NCBI RefSeq assembly: GCF_900112005.1
Contig: NZ_FOKK01000013.1
Span: 1 to 64,000 of the forward strand
DNA length: 64,000 nucleotides
Source of the DNA: Algoriphagus aquimarinus
Lineage (GTDB): Bacteria; Bacteroidota; Bacteroidia; Cytophagales; Cyclobacteriaceae
Reading direction: 5' to 3'
The notes under the pieces are model-generated. The model did no database searches. It had not been told where the DNA came from and saw nothing but the letters and a program-made list of their open reading frames with translations. Below are positions 37,266 to 45,334 of this stretch, piece by piece. Position numbers and translations under genes: made by a program. Position 1 is the first letter of the stretch. The number at the start of each line of letters is the position of its first letter.

Positions 37266-38027
37266 TTAGAATGATTTGATAATGTCTACGAAATCACGAG
37301 ACTTCAACGATGCTCCACCGATCAATCCACCATCTACATCGGGCTTAGCGAAAAGCTCCTGTGCATTTTTAGGATTACAGCTACCACCGTAAAGGATAGA
37401 AGTATTCTCTGCTATGTCTTTACCATATTTAGAAGCTACGTGTCTTCTCAAAGCAGCGTGCATGTCCTGAGCTTCCTCAGAGCTAGCCGTCTTGCCAGTT
37501 CCAATCGCCCAGATCGGCTCATAAGCGATCACGATCTTAGAAAAATCTTCAGGGCTTAAGTCAAAAAGACCTTCAGTCAACTGAAATTTTACATTTGGCT
37601 CATGAGTTCCTGCAGTTCTGATCTCTAGAGATTCTCCACAGCAGAAGATTGGAGTCAAGCCATTTGCAAGAGCAAGTTTCACTTTAGCAGCAAGTAGTTC
37701 ATTGCTTTCTTTGAAATACTCACGACGCTCAGAGTGGCCGATGATCACATATTGCACACCAAAGGAAGCAAGAATCTTTGTAGAAACTTCTCCTGTAAAT
37801 GCTCCAGCTTCTTTGTCAGAGCAGTTTTGAGCTCCAATAAATACACCTTTTGCTTCTCCGATCAGTTTTTTCACTGGGAAAATATGTGGAAAAGGAGGGT
37901 TAAGCACAGCGATAGCATCGCCAGAATGCTCATCCTTCATCATATTCAATATTTCGGAAGTTAGAGTCTGACCTTCTTCGAAAGTCATGTTCATTTTCCA
38001 GTTGCCGGCTACGATTTTCTTACGCAT
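37266..38027 (-). CDS. tpiA: Triose-phosphate isomerase
   Basis: This 253-residue glycolytic enzyme interconverts dihydroxyacetone phosphate and glyceraldehyde 3-phosphate. Catalytic residues are visible: Lys 11 in NWKMN, His 98 in IIGHSERREYF, and Glu 170 in AYEPIWAIGTG. The phosphate loops YGGS and GGLIGGASL near the C-terminus are complete, and length is normal. It is the first gene of the tpiA-prmA pair and is divergent from recX with 72 bases between them. Confidence 0.98.
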   Translation of the reverse strand: MRKKIVAGNWKMNMTFEEGQTLTSEILNMMKDEHSGDAIAVLNPPFPHIFPVKKLIGEAKGVFIGAQNCSDKEAGAFTGEVSTKILASFGVQYVIIGHSERREYFKESNELLAAKVKLALANGLTPIFCCGESLEIRTAGTHEPNVKFQLTEGLFDLSPEDFSKIVIAYEPIWAIGTGKTASSEEAQDMHAALRRHVASKYGKDIAENTSILYGGSCNPKNAQELFAKPDVDGGLIGGASLKSRDFVDIIKSF

Positions 38028-38099
38028 AATGAGTTTTGAAAATTTAATAAGGTTTGATAAAAAAGAAACTAGGGATAATTTGGTCTAAAATTACGGAAA

Positions 38100-38615
38100 A
38101 TGTCCAGTTGGGGAAAATATAAGCCAAATGAGTCAGGAAAAAACTCCTGGTCACAGGAAGAAGCTTTTGAAAAGCTTACCACTTTCTGTGCCTATCAGGA
38201 ACGTTGTCCTTGGGAAATTCGGCGCAAGCTCTACGATAAAGGCATTACCGATGAACCTGCAGAGCAATTGATAGCAGAATTGATCGAGGAGGAATTCGTC
38301 AATGAAGAGCGCTATGCGAGATCCTTCGCAAGGGGAAAGTTTAGGCTGAAAAAATGGGGAAGAAACCGTATTCGGATGGAGCTGAAAATGCGCGAAGTTT
38401 CTGAAGAACTCATCCGGAAAGGCCTTTCAGAAATAGATCCTGAGGATTATTACGATACTCTTTTAACTCAAACTGAGAAAAAATGGGAGACTACCACCGA
38501 GTCTGACGCCTACAAAAAGAAGTTCAAAGTCACCCAGTTTTTAATGAATAAGGGCTTTGAGATGGATCTTATTAAGGAAGCAATTGAGGATTTAAGTAAT
38601 GATCAGTCGCAGTAG
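38100..38615 (+). CDS. recX: Regulatory protein RecX
   Basis: This 171-residue helical protein modulates RecA filaments. The RecX pattern is visible in AYQERCPWEIRRKLYDKGI, LIEEEFVNEERYARSFARGKFR and WGRNRIRMELKMREV, which form the first two three-helix repeats; the third is at about 115-160. The start is a clear ATG. The last residues (Asn-Asp-Gln-Ser-Gln-stop) are encoded by the terminal repeat of an intergenic element beginning at 38598, so the natural C-terminus may have been altered. Confidence 0.92.
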   Translation: MSSWGKYKPNESGKNSWSQEEAFEKLTTFCAYQERCPWEIRRKLYDKGITDEPAEQLIAELIEEEFVNEERYARSFARGKFRLKKWGRNRIRMELKMREVSEELIRKGLSEIDPEDYYDTLLTQTEKKWETTTESDAYKKKFKVTQFLMNKGFEMDLIKEAIEDLSNDQSQ

Positions 38616-38783
38616 TCAGTTCCAGCTTGGCGCAAAGTCTCATGACTTGTGCCTTTTGACATGCAGTCTTCAGACTGCCAAATATCTAAGTAAAAGAAGT
38701 CTTGAGACTTCATTATACTATGTCCAAGCTTCAAGTCTGAAGATTTGCTGCACACTGAACGCTGAGACTGAGCACTGATCATT
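38598..38783. repeat. Inverted-repeat-bounded intergenic element (MITE/REP-like)
   Basis: The element of about 186 bp has 10-base perfect terminal inverted repeats, aatgatcagt at 38598-38607 and actgatcatt at 38774-38783, with degenerate CAGT-rich extensions inward. Inside are hairpins gcagtct/agactgc near 38665 and gaagtct/agacttc near 38699. No open frame of note is present. Its right arm matches 4518-4543 at 22 of 26 positions, so it is part of a dispersed family. It overlaps the last codons of recX. Confidence 0.65.
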
Positions 38784-38891
38784 AACATTCTTCCAATGTT
38801 AAGTTTTGGATTGCTATATGTTTTAATGTTACCAAATTGTTAACTTTACGTAACACTGACCGTAACATTAGTAACATTAGCTTCATCCGAG

Positions 38892-39713
38892 ATGAAAAAA
38901 GCATTACTCACATACATTCTATCCTTTGCATTTGGCTTCATAGCCGTGGCGCAAGAGGCTGCTGGAATGTTAGAAGAGTTAAGCTTTGATAGTAATTCCG
39001 AAAAGGCTCTTTGGGAGGCAGGTCAGCAGAACCCATACTTACTTTTTAGAGCAGTACAAGCTGAGCAAACCCCCTCAGATGAAAAATGGAATGAACTCCT
39101 AGCAGAATTGGACAAGAAATTCAGTAAGAAAGGAACACATCTGAATGTACTTCGTCAGATTTTTGAAAAATCACATCAGCAATTATTTAAAACATACGAG
39201 CAACATTCTACTTTCAACGACATGCTTGGGCAGGGCAAATTCGATTGTGTTAGCGGATCTGCTGCTTTAGCTTTGCTTTTGGATCGCTACGAATTTGACT
39301 ACAAAGTAGTAGAGACTGATTATCACGTATTCATTGTGGTGAACTATGATGGAAAAGACATCATCTTGGAAAGCACGCTTCAAATAGGTGGAATGATCAC
39401 AGCTCCATCAGAAGTAGCTTCATACCTTGAAGGTTACAAAGCAGATGGTTCGGTTAAGCTTAAATCTCTCAATCAACGATTAGGCGCACCAAAAATTGAT
39501 TTATCGGATAATGCAATTTTCAGAAAAGTCAACCTGACCCAACTGGCAGGTTTGCAGTACTACAATGATGCTATATCACTTTTTAATGAGCAGAGCTTCC
39601 AGAGAGCTACTTTGCAATTACATAAAGCATTGAAACTTTATAACTCTGAGCGAATCGATGGACTTAAGACATTGGCGGAAAAGCAGGCAAACTTACTAGC
39701 TAGCTCAAATTAA
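38892..39713 (+). CDS. Exported transglutaminase-like protein
   Basis: This 273-residue protein has a signal peptide ending near FIAVAQ. The middle part has a papain/transglutaminase-like core: Cys 119 in GKFDCVSGSAALALLL and His 145 in TDYHVFIVV, with an acidic candidate (Asp or Glu) at KDIILEST about ten residues later. The C-terminal 70 residues resemble a TPR-like helical pair (YYNDAISLFNEQSFQRA). Catalysis and substrate are unproven; it could be a periplasmic peptidase or a non-enzymatic relative. The upstream region contains repeated gtaac units near 38827-38877. Confidence 0.65.
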   Translation: MKKALLTYILSFAFGFIAVAQEAAGMLEELSFDSNSEKALWEAGQQNPYLLFRAVQAEQTPSDEKWNELLAELDKKFSKKGTHLNVLRQIFEKSHQQLFKTYEQHSTFNDMLGQGKFDCVSGSAALALLLDRYEFDYKVVETDYHVFIVVNYDGKDIILESTLQIGGMITAPSEVASYLEGYKADGSVKLKSLNQRLGAPKIDLSDNAIFRKVNLTQLAGLQYYNDAISLFNEQSFQRATLQLHKALKLYNSERIDGLKTLAEKQANLLASSN

Positions 39714-39739
39714 AAAAGGCCTCCATTAAGTAGGAGGCC
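39711..39739 (-). terminator. Strong minus-strand intrinsic terminator
   Basis: A perfect 7-bp stem ggcctcc/ggaggcc (39718-39724 with 39733-39739) is followed on the minus strand by six T and then an AT-rich run. On the plus strand no T-run follows, so it terminates leftward transcription. The slyD transcript already has its own hairpin at 39951, which suggests a separate short minus-strand transcript between the two. Confidence 0.75.
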
Positions 39740-39816
39740 AAGATCCGTTGTAACAATCACCCCTATTGTCCAAACAGTCTCTCGAAAAATAACTTTATCA
39801 AAGTTTCTTAGGTAAC

Positions 39817-39891
39817 TCAGGCCATTAATGCGGCAAAGAACCCTATAAGCAACGCTTTTCTAATCAAGTCAATTATAACATCCTTTGTCAT
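39817..39891 (-). CDS. Possible small protein of 24 residues
   Basis: An ATG at 39891 opens a frame of 24 codons. Its product begins MTKDVIIDLIRKALL and ends in a short hydrophobic segment (IGFFAALMA), so it would be a tiny amphipathic or membrane-associated peptide. A box matching TAnnTTTG (tacttttg on the minus strand, 39913-39920) lies 21 bases upstream, and a strong terminator follows 78 bases after the stop. Without homologues this stays tentative; the transcript could equally be a small RNA. Confidence 0.35.
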   Translation of the reverse strand: MTKDVIIDLIRKALLIGFFAALMA

Positions 39892-39912
39892 AGCTAGAAA
39901 TACTTGTTCACT

Positions 39913-39920
39913 CAAAAGTA
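39913..39920 (-). promoter_or_regulatory. Candidate -7 promoter box for a small minus-strand transcript
   Basis: The box reads tacttttg on the minus strand, a full match to TAnnTTTG. No convincing TTG/TTTG is found 19-21 bases upstream. The expected start of transcription is near 39906, giving a transcript of about 195 bases to the terminator at 39711. Confidence 0.35.
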
Positions 39921-39950
39921 TCCTAACTTATCAATACACACTATACGACA

Positions 39951-39977
39951 AATGCCCTATTCTAAGAACAGGGCATT
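39951..39977 (-). terminator. Hairpin terminator after slyD
   Basis: The 8-bp stem aatgccct/agggcatt lies 9 bases beyond the slyD stop on the minus strand. The T-run is weak, so efficiency is uncertain. Confidence 0.5.
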
Positions 39978-39985
39978 GTATATAA

Positions 39986-40501
39986 TTAGTGATGATGATG
40001 TCCATCAGGACCGTGTGCATGTCCATGTTCTATTTCGACAGGCAGCGCATCTCGAACGGAAATGATTTTACCCGAAAAGGATAAGTCATATCCTGCCAAT
40101 GGAGGATTGAAATCCATATGAACTCCAGTGTAATCAATCTTGGTAATCTCTCCACGAATCTGACCGCCTTTATTGTCTTGCATAGGAATCACATTCCCGA
40201 CACGTAAGAGATCCTTATTCACCTTTCCTTTTTCTTTGAAATTAGCTTTTGGGATAATGGTCTTTTTCTCCTCTATGTAATCTCCATAAGCATCATCAAA
40301 ACCCAGGTCAGCAGAAAATACATCCCCAGCAGATTTGCCGAGCAATGCTTCTTCGAATTTTGGAAAAACCTCTCCAGCGTTAAACAAAAAGTAAAAAGGC
40401 TTATCCTCTGGTACAGTTTCATACGGAACCATCCCTGTTTCACCATCATCTACCTTCAGGTCGTAGCATACCGCTACCACTTTATTCTTCTCTACTTTCA
40501 T
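39986..40501 (-). CDS. slyD: SlyD-like FKBP-type peptidyl-prolyl isomerase
   Basis: This 171-residue protein has the two-domain SlyD layout: an FKBP core split by an inserted IF (chaperone) domain at about 65-125, with GEVFPKFEEALLGKSAGD near 47-64. It would speed proline isomerisation and act as a chaperone in the cytoplasm. The tail HGHAHGPDGHHHH has 7 His in 13 residues, as in nickel-binding SlyD proteins. It lies 20 bases downstream of the Wzi-family gene in the same direction and may be cotranscribed with it. Confidence 0.9.
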   Translation of the reverse strand: MKVEKNKVVAVCYDLKVDDGETGMVPYETVPEDKPFYFLFNAGEVFPKFEEALLGKSAGDVFSADLGFDDAYGDYIEEKKTIIPKANFKEKGKVNKDLLRVGNVIPMQDNKGGQIRGEITKIDYTGVHMDFNPPLAGYDLSFSGKIISVRDALPVEIEHGHAHGPDGHHHH

Positions 40502-40521
40502 ATCGTTATTTAATCTTTCTT

Positions 40522-42234
40522 CTAAGGGAAAATATAAGCTAAACCTACTTGAGCTACGAAATTCTTCCGATCATATCCTGGGATAAAATACTGATCTGGG
40601 CTATTCTCCAAATACCACTTATAATTTAGGGTATTTACATATTGTAGTCTTGCATTAACCAACATACTACCAACCTTCCAATCTCCAATCAAGGAAGGGA
40701 CTAGATCCACATATTTGTTTCTCCAATCTTTAGAAGCCTCGTATCTGTAATAATAGAAGTCATTGTTGTAAACAATCCTTTCCATCTGGAATCCAATTCT
40801 ATTCATCTTGTGCACCCAAGCAAATTCCATGAAAATCATATTACTTGCCGGACCATTTCCAACACCTAGTACCTGTCCATTGTGAGTATAGCCGTCTCTC
40901 ACATAATCATGAATGTACCAAGTATTTAAGGCTCTGATATCATCTCTGATGGTCTGCCCAGTTTGCGTCATTTCTGAACTAATCTGGAAATAATGCCCAG
41001 GCTTTCTCAAGCTCATTAAATGTGAAAATCCAAAGGTAAAAGCTCGACCGGATTCTGGAGTAATCATAAAGTCACTCAACTTGCGATCATTGTCACGCGT
41101 GCCATATTCTCCATAGAATTCAAAATGTCCTTCTGGACTCATCCATCTAAAGAAGCCCGAACTAAACTGTTGTCTCTTTTCTTGGATTGGATCCACAATA
41201 TTTTGGGCTTTCTTCCTTCCATTGAATACGGGAAGAATATCTGCTAAAGAAGATACATCTCTGCGGTACATCTGGCTAGTAGAGCCATAACCAAGAAAAA
41301 GACCTGGAACCCACTTAGGCTGGTATGTCAAGACCAATCCAGACATAAATCGCTTACTATTAGTAGGTTTTGGTATATAGACATTATTTTCTTGGATCCT
41401 ATAGTCAGGCCATGGAGGCAAAAATCCAGAAGATTTCAAGAATCCACCAATCATCTGCCCCTCAAAAGATCCAATTCCTGTATGTACAGGTTTGCGAGTA
41501 TTAGCTGTAAAATGAATAAAACCTGGAGCATTATTCCCAAGTAGTAGCGAACTCCTTCTTCCGGGCCCCCACCATAGATTTTCGGAAGAAATACCAAGTG
41601 AATACTCTCTAAAATTATAACGAATACTAGACTGGCCTAAATACGCACTCGTATACGAATCTTCTCCAAATCGCTCCGGCATATCTATTCGATTCATATA
41701 ATCATAATAGAAAAGAATTGTAGCCTGATGCTCAATAGGGAAGCCATCATAGTCCTGGTTTTGAGCCATCAAGAGTTCCGGCTGAAACTGCAAACTGAAA
41801 GGACCATACTCCAAATATGCTCCTGGGCTAAGTATAGCCTGTATTCCTCTATTTGGAATAAAAGCACCATCATTCACCCCAAAAGCATAGGTCGAATTGT
41901 ATTGAAACTTCGCCACAGCTGGCAACATTAAAAATTTGCCTTTGTTATCCTTTCCGAAAAACTTATGAACTGTAGTAGCATCCATATCTACTACTGAACT
42001 ATCAAGATCAAAACCATATTTGATCCCGAATGCAGAAACTGGATAAAGAGGCCGAATCATAAATGAGGAAGCAGAATCTATGTCACCCAACAATTGAGCT
42101 CTTCTTAGGTAATCATCCAGTACTGGAGTTCCCACCGGTACAGTCTGTCCCACCGAATAATTACTTACTACAAGCATCAGTAACCAAACCCCAAAAAAGC
42201 TATTTAGAATATTCCTTTTCTTCATCATTCTCAT
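40522..42234 (-). CDS. Wzi-family capsule-assembly-type outer-membrane protein
   Basis: This 570-residue protein has a signal peptide ending near NYSVGQ and then the Wzi-like start VPVGTPVLDDYLRRAQLLGDID. The remainder is a predicted outer-membrane barrel with WWGPGRRSSLLLGN near 222-236, a family hallmark. Wzi proteins anchor capsular or extracellular polysaccharide at the surface. The start ATG overlaps the stop of the upstream lipoprotein gene by 4 bases (ATGA), so the two are translationally coupled. Other Met codons at 3 and 4 are possible starts. Confidence 0.88.
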   Translation of the reverse strand: MRMMKKRNILNSFFGVWLLMLVVSNYSVGQTVPVGTPVLDDYLRRAQLLGDIDSASSFMIRPLYPVSAFGIKYGFDLDSSVVDMDATTVHKFFGKDNKGKFLMLPAVAKFQYNSTYAFGVNDGAFIPNRGIQAILSPGAYLEYGPFSLQFQPELLMAQNQDYDGFPIEHQATILFYYDYMNRIDMPERFGEDSYTSAYLGQSSIRYNFREYSLGISSENLWWGPGRRSSLLLGNNAPGFIHFTANTRKPVHTGIGSFEGQMIGGFLKSSGFLPPWPDYRIQENNVYIPKPTNSKRFMSGLVLTYQPKWVPGLFLGYGSTSQMYRRDVSSLADILPVFNGRKKAQNIVDPIQEKRQQFSSGFFRWMSPEGHFEFYGEYGTRDNDRKLSDFMITPESGRAFTFGFSHLMSLRKPGHYFQISSEMTQTGQTIRDDIRALNTWYIHDYVRDGYTHNGQVLGVGNGPASNMIFMEFAWVHKMNRIGFQMERIVYNNDFYYYRYEASKDWRNKYVDLVPSLIGDWKVGSMLVNARLQYVNTLNYKWYLENSPDQYFIPGYDRKNFVAQVGLAYIFP

Positions 42235-42896
42235 TTCAAAGTAAGGGCTTCAACAGTAACTTCTGCAAGGGACCAAGATTCGTCGCACAAAGGATCTGGA
42301 GAGTTTGTGGATACTAAGTCTGAATTCATATAAATTCTTGCACTAGTATTACTATGTTCAATTATTTTAACAATTCTATACCTCGTAGTATAATTTGGGA
42401 ATGCTCCAAAGAGGCAAAGCCCAGGCATATCTGTTTGAATTGCTCCAGACTTAGGTCTATTCTGCTTGAAATTGGTGTCTGGATAGGATTGATATAGACA
42501 ATAGGTAGACTCACATGGCGAATTGGAAAAGGAGGTCCTAAAAACCTCTTCATTATCTACACCAAAGAACCATTGATCTGGACCTCCCAGTCCGTCTGAA
42601 GGATTACCATCCCAACTGTCGTGCACAAGAATTTCTAATGTGACCTTCAATAGATTGTGAGGTGGTAGTTCAGTAAGGTTAACTGCTATTTCTTCGTTGT
42701 GATAATAGCCCACTACTGTATCATTTTGAAAAACAAAAAGTCTTCCATTTTCAAAACCTGCTAGGTTTAAGTCTGAAAAGTTATTGGTATAGACCACTTT
42801 TTCTGATTCCAGTGTTTCGGTACAGGCGAAAAATGAAACTACGGTCGCGAGAAGTAAAAGGGCTTTCACTGCTTTTGGCCAGTTATTGCAATCCAT
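42231..42896 (-). CDS. Lipoprotein encoded with the Wzi-family protein
   Basis: This protein of 221 residues has lipobox FFAC (Cys 25). The ATG at 42896 was chosen over a TTG one codon upstream. The mature part is beta-rich with LTELPPHNLLKVTLEILVHDSWDG and a Cys pair in CESTYC; it resembles a carbohydrate-binding or jelly-roll domain, but I recognise no family. The 4-base overlap with the Wzi-like gene suggests a shared role in surface polysaccharide. Confidence 0.7.
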   Translation of the reverse strand: MDCNNWPKAVKALLLLATVVSFFACTETLESEKVVYTNNFSDLNLAGFENGRLFVFQNDTVVGYYHNEEIAVNLTELPPHNLLKVTLEILVHDSWDGNPSDGLGGPDQWFFGVDNEEVFRTSFSNSPCESTYCLYQSYPDTNFKQNRPKSGAIQTDMPGLCLFGAFPNYTTRYRIVKIIEHSNTSARIYMNSDLVSTNSPDPLCDESWSLAEVTVEALTLK

Positions 42897-42989
42897 CAAA
42901 TTCAGTTAGTTAAGAAAATATAGCGTTGCAAAGAAACAAAAAAGGAGCCAAAATAGACTTACCAAAAGAAAGCTAATTTCATTCCTAGC

Positions 42990-43016
42990 GTCCAAAAGGA
43001 TTTGTTATTTTTGGAC
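42990..43016 (+). promoter_or_regulatory. Candidate wecB promoter inside an inverted repeat
   Basis: A perfect 8-bp inverted repeat gtccaaaa/ttttggac (42990-42997 with 43009-43016) overlaps a box tatttttg at 43006-43013 that fits the -7 consensus TAnnTTTG. Transcription would start near 43020, 15 bases before the wecB ATG. The overlap of box and repeat would suit an operator, but no regulator is nearby. Confidence 0.35.
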
Positions 43017-43034
43017 TGAAACTAACAACAAACG

Positions 43035-44135
43035 ATGGCTACTTTTACCATAGTTGCAGGTGCACGACCCAATTTCATGAAAATTGCACCTATTATTCAT
43101 CAATTTATCAAAAAGCAACAGGGGGGAATTCCAGTCAAATTTAGGCTAGTCCACACTGGTCAACATTATGATAAGAAGATGTCTGGTGACTTTTTTGACC
43201 AACTAAATATCCCCGAGCCAAATGCAAATCTGGGCGGAGGTGGAGGCACTCAAGCCGAGCAGACTGCAGCCATTATGGTGGCTTTTGAAAAAGAATTGCT
43301 AGAGAACAGACCTGATTTGGTATTGGTGGTAGGAGACGTCACTAGTACACTTTCTTGCTCCATCGCTGCCAAAAAGCTTCAGATCGATGTGGCTCACGTG
43401 GAGGGTGGAATCCGCTCTGGTGATCTCAGTATGCCAGAGGAAATCAACCGTATGGTGACCGACAGCATCACGGATCATTTTTTCACTACTTCGGAAATAG
43501 CCAACTCTAACCTTCGTAAAAGTGGTTTTGCAGAGGAAAAGATCCATTACGTAGGCAATACGATGATCGATACCCTCATGGCTCAGATGCCTCGATTTCA
43601 GAAACCAGAAGGTGAGATTTTTGATAAACTGAAGTCTGGACAATACTTTGTCATGACCATGCACCGCCCTGCGAATGTGGATCAGGAGCATAAGCTCAAA
43701 GCCATGATCGATGCAATTTTGGACGGTACAAAAGGACTTCCTATCATTTTCCCTGTTCATCCAAGAACAGCCAAAAACCTGCAATCTCTTGGGATAGATG
43801 CCCCTAATCTGCACATGAGTGATCCTCTGGGATATCTAGAATTTAACTACCTAGTGAAAAATGCTAAGGGAGTAATAACAGACTCAGGCGGAATCACTGA
43901 AGAAGCTTCAGTCATGAATGTCCCTTGTATTACACTGCGCGACAATACTGAACGCGCGGAAACTATTCACCTCGGAACCAACGAACTAGTGGGCACAAAT
44001 CCCGCCAAGCTAAAGCCTTTTTTGGAGAAAATCATGAAAGGTGAATGGAAGCAATATCAGGGAATTCCACTATGGGATGGGAAAACTGCTGAACGAATTG
44101 TGGACATATTGATTAGATCTTACCCAAATTCATAA
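43035..44135 (+). CDS. wecB: UDP-N-acetylglucosamine 2-epimerase, non-hydrolysing
   Basis: This 366-residue GT-B-fold enzyme interconverts UDP-GlcNAc and UDP-ManNAc for surface glycans. It starts with VAGARPNFMKIAPI. The catalytic-site candidates Asp 101 (VVGDVTST), Glu 123 (HVEGGIRSG) and Glu 135/136 (MPEEINR) are all visible, as are HPRT and DSGGITEEA near the C-terminus. The DUF985 cupin gene follows after one base, so the two form an operon. The Wzi-family genes, transcribed the other way, add to a polysaccharide theme. Confidence 0.95.
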   Translation: MATFTIVAGARPNFMKIAPIIHQFIKKQQGGIPVKFRLVHTGQHYDKKMSGDFFDQLNIPEPNANLGGGGGTQAEQTAAIMVAFEKELLENRPDLVLVVGDVTSTLSCSIAAKKLQIDVAHVEGGIRSGDLSMPEEINRMVTDSITDHFFTTSEIANSNLRKSGFAEEKIHYVGNTMIDTLMAQMPRFQKPEGEIFDKLKSGQYFVMTMHRPANVDQEHKLKAMIDAILDGTKGLPIIFPVHPRTAKNLQSLGIDAPNLHMSDPLGYLEFNYLVKNAKGVITDSGGITEEASVMNVPCITLRDNTERAETIHLGTNELVGTNPAKLKPFLEKIMKGEWKQYQGIPLWDGKTAERIVDILIRSYPNS

Positions 44136-44136
44136 G

Positions 44137-44625
44137 ATGAAAACTCAAAGCCGTATAGATTTCCTAGTTGAAAGCCTAAACCTTCTTCCACATCCTGAAG
44201 GAGGCTTTTACAAGGAAACCTATCGATCAACTGAAACTATACCCACAGAATCCGGAAACAGGAATCTCTCCACGTCAATTTTTTTCCTTTTGACTTCTGC
44301 TAATGTCTCCAAATTTCATCGAATCAAAAGCGACGAACTTTGGTTTTTTCATGAAGGATCTGCACTAACCATTCACCTGTTAAATGACACTGGTCACCAG
44401 GAACTAAGACTAGGATTACCATATGAAAATGAAAAACAGCTCCCTTATCAGGTGGTTAAGGCCAATACAATTTTTGGAAGTACTGTTGATAGTCAGGACA
44501 GTTATGCACTAGTTTCCTGCGTGGTATCTCCGGGGTTTGATTTTAATGATTTTCAGCTTTTTGAGAAGGAAGCATTAGTGTCAAAATATCCTGAGGCATA
44601 TGATATTATCTCGAGATTGACTTGA
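44137..44625 (+). CDS. DUF985-family cupin protein
   Basis: This 162-residue protein has a single beta-barrel cupin of the DUF985 type: GGFYKETYRST near 22-32, SIFFLLTSANVSKFHRIKSDELWFFHEG near 48-75, and a second motif at VVSPGFDFNDFQLF. A His (FHRIKSDE) and Glu fit a metal site. Family members are of unsettled function; some structures suggest sugar-related ligands. It follows wecB with a one-base gap, so it is cotranscribed and could act on a nucleotide-sugar or its product. Confidence 0.88.
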   Translation: MKTQSRIDFLVESLNLLPHPEGGFYKETYRSTETIPTESGNRNLSTSIFFLLTSANVSKFHRIKSDELWFFHEGSALTIHLLNDTGHQELRLGLPYENEKQLPYQVVKANTIFGSTVDSQDSYALVSCVVSPGFDFNDFQLFEKEALVSKYPEAYDIISRLT

Positions 44626-44675
44626 CACCACTTTTTAACTATTGAATCCAATCAAACCATCGACCTAGATAATGC

Positions 44676-44707
44676 AAAAAGGCTCCCAATAATTTGAGAG
44701 CCTTTTT
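44676..44707. terminator. Bidirectional terminator
   Basis: The stem aaaaaggctc/gagccttttt (44676-44685 with 44698-44707) is symmetrical, with A- and T-runs on the two sides. It ends both the cupin transcript (plus) and the DinB transcript (minus). Confidence 0.85.
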
Positions 44708-44727
44708 GATGTTTAGGTCAATTTCTA

Positions 44728-45258
44728 TTAGAAACCTACATACGCAGGAGGCTCTGCTCCTTCAACTCTTAGGTATGCAATCGCTGCTCCTCTATGATGC
44801 GTAGAGTGATCCATTAACAAAGCCATCACTTGTCGTCTGCTCACGTTGTTTCCAAATACTTCGATAGTTTCGCCTGCATCAGCATCAGAAAGCGCCTTTA
44901 TAGTAGAAGTACCATAGTCATAGCATTTTGCTATGTAATCTGCCAAATCAGCTTTTGATGCTGTCGCAAGATCAATCGTAAACCCTGGGTCAGATCCTTT
45001 TAGAAATCCTTGTGAAATCCCAGTAATTGCTGTTCCGATGTGATGAATCTGCTCTTTGAAGGACATTGCTGCTGGATCAGTTTTGTAATCCATACCTGAG
45101 TCTGGCATTTTATTGAGAACATCTATGGTGAACTGCTTACTATTTTGCCATTTACTCAAAAATTCGTCTTTTGTGGTTTGCGCTGTAGCTGCTATCGAAG
45201 ACATCATAAAGATGGCAACCATTAGAGCGCCAGAAAGAAACTGTATTGCTTTTTTCAT
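44728..45258 (-). CDS. Exported DinB-family protein
   Basis: This 176-residue protein has a signal peptide ending at AATAQ, then a four-helix DinB fold. Metal-binding His candidates occur in EQIHHIG near 69-74 and in LMDHSTHHRG near 151-160. Cytoplasmic DinB relatives include thiol S-transferases using bacillithiol or mycothiol; the exported branch common in this phylum has no known activity. It is divergent from gldD. Confidence 0.85.
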   Translation of the reverse strand: MKKAIQFLSGALMVAIFMMSSIAATAQTTKDEFLSKWQNSKQFTIDVLNKMPDSGMDYKTDPAAMSFKEQIHHIGTAITGISQGFLKGSDPGFTIDLATASKADLADYIAKCYDYGTSTIKALSDADAGETIEVFGNNVSRRQVMALLMDHSTHHRGAAIAYLRVEGAEPPAYVGF

Positions 45259-45334
45259 TTGAATAGAGATTGGTTATTTGGTTAAATTTCAATTATTCCG
45301 AAGCCAAATCAAACACTTTGTCTAATTTTAAACC

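Noticed and set aside
39711..39920. 6S RNA or another known small RNA for the terminator-bounded unit
   Set aside because: The length is in range, but I could not see the long paired rod with a central bubble expected for 6S RNA.
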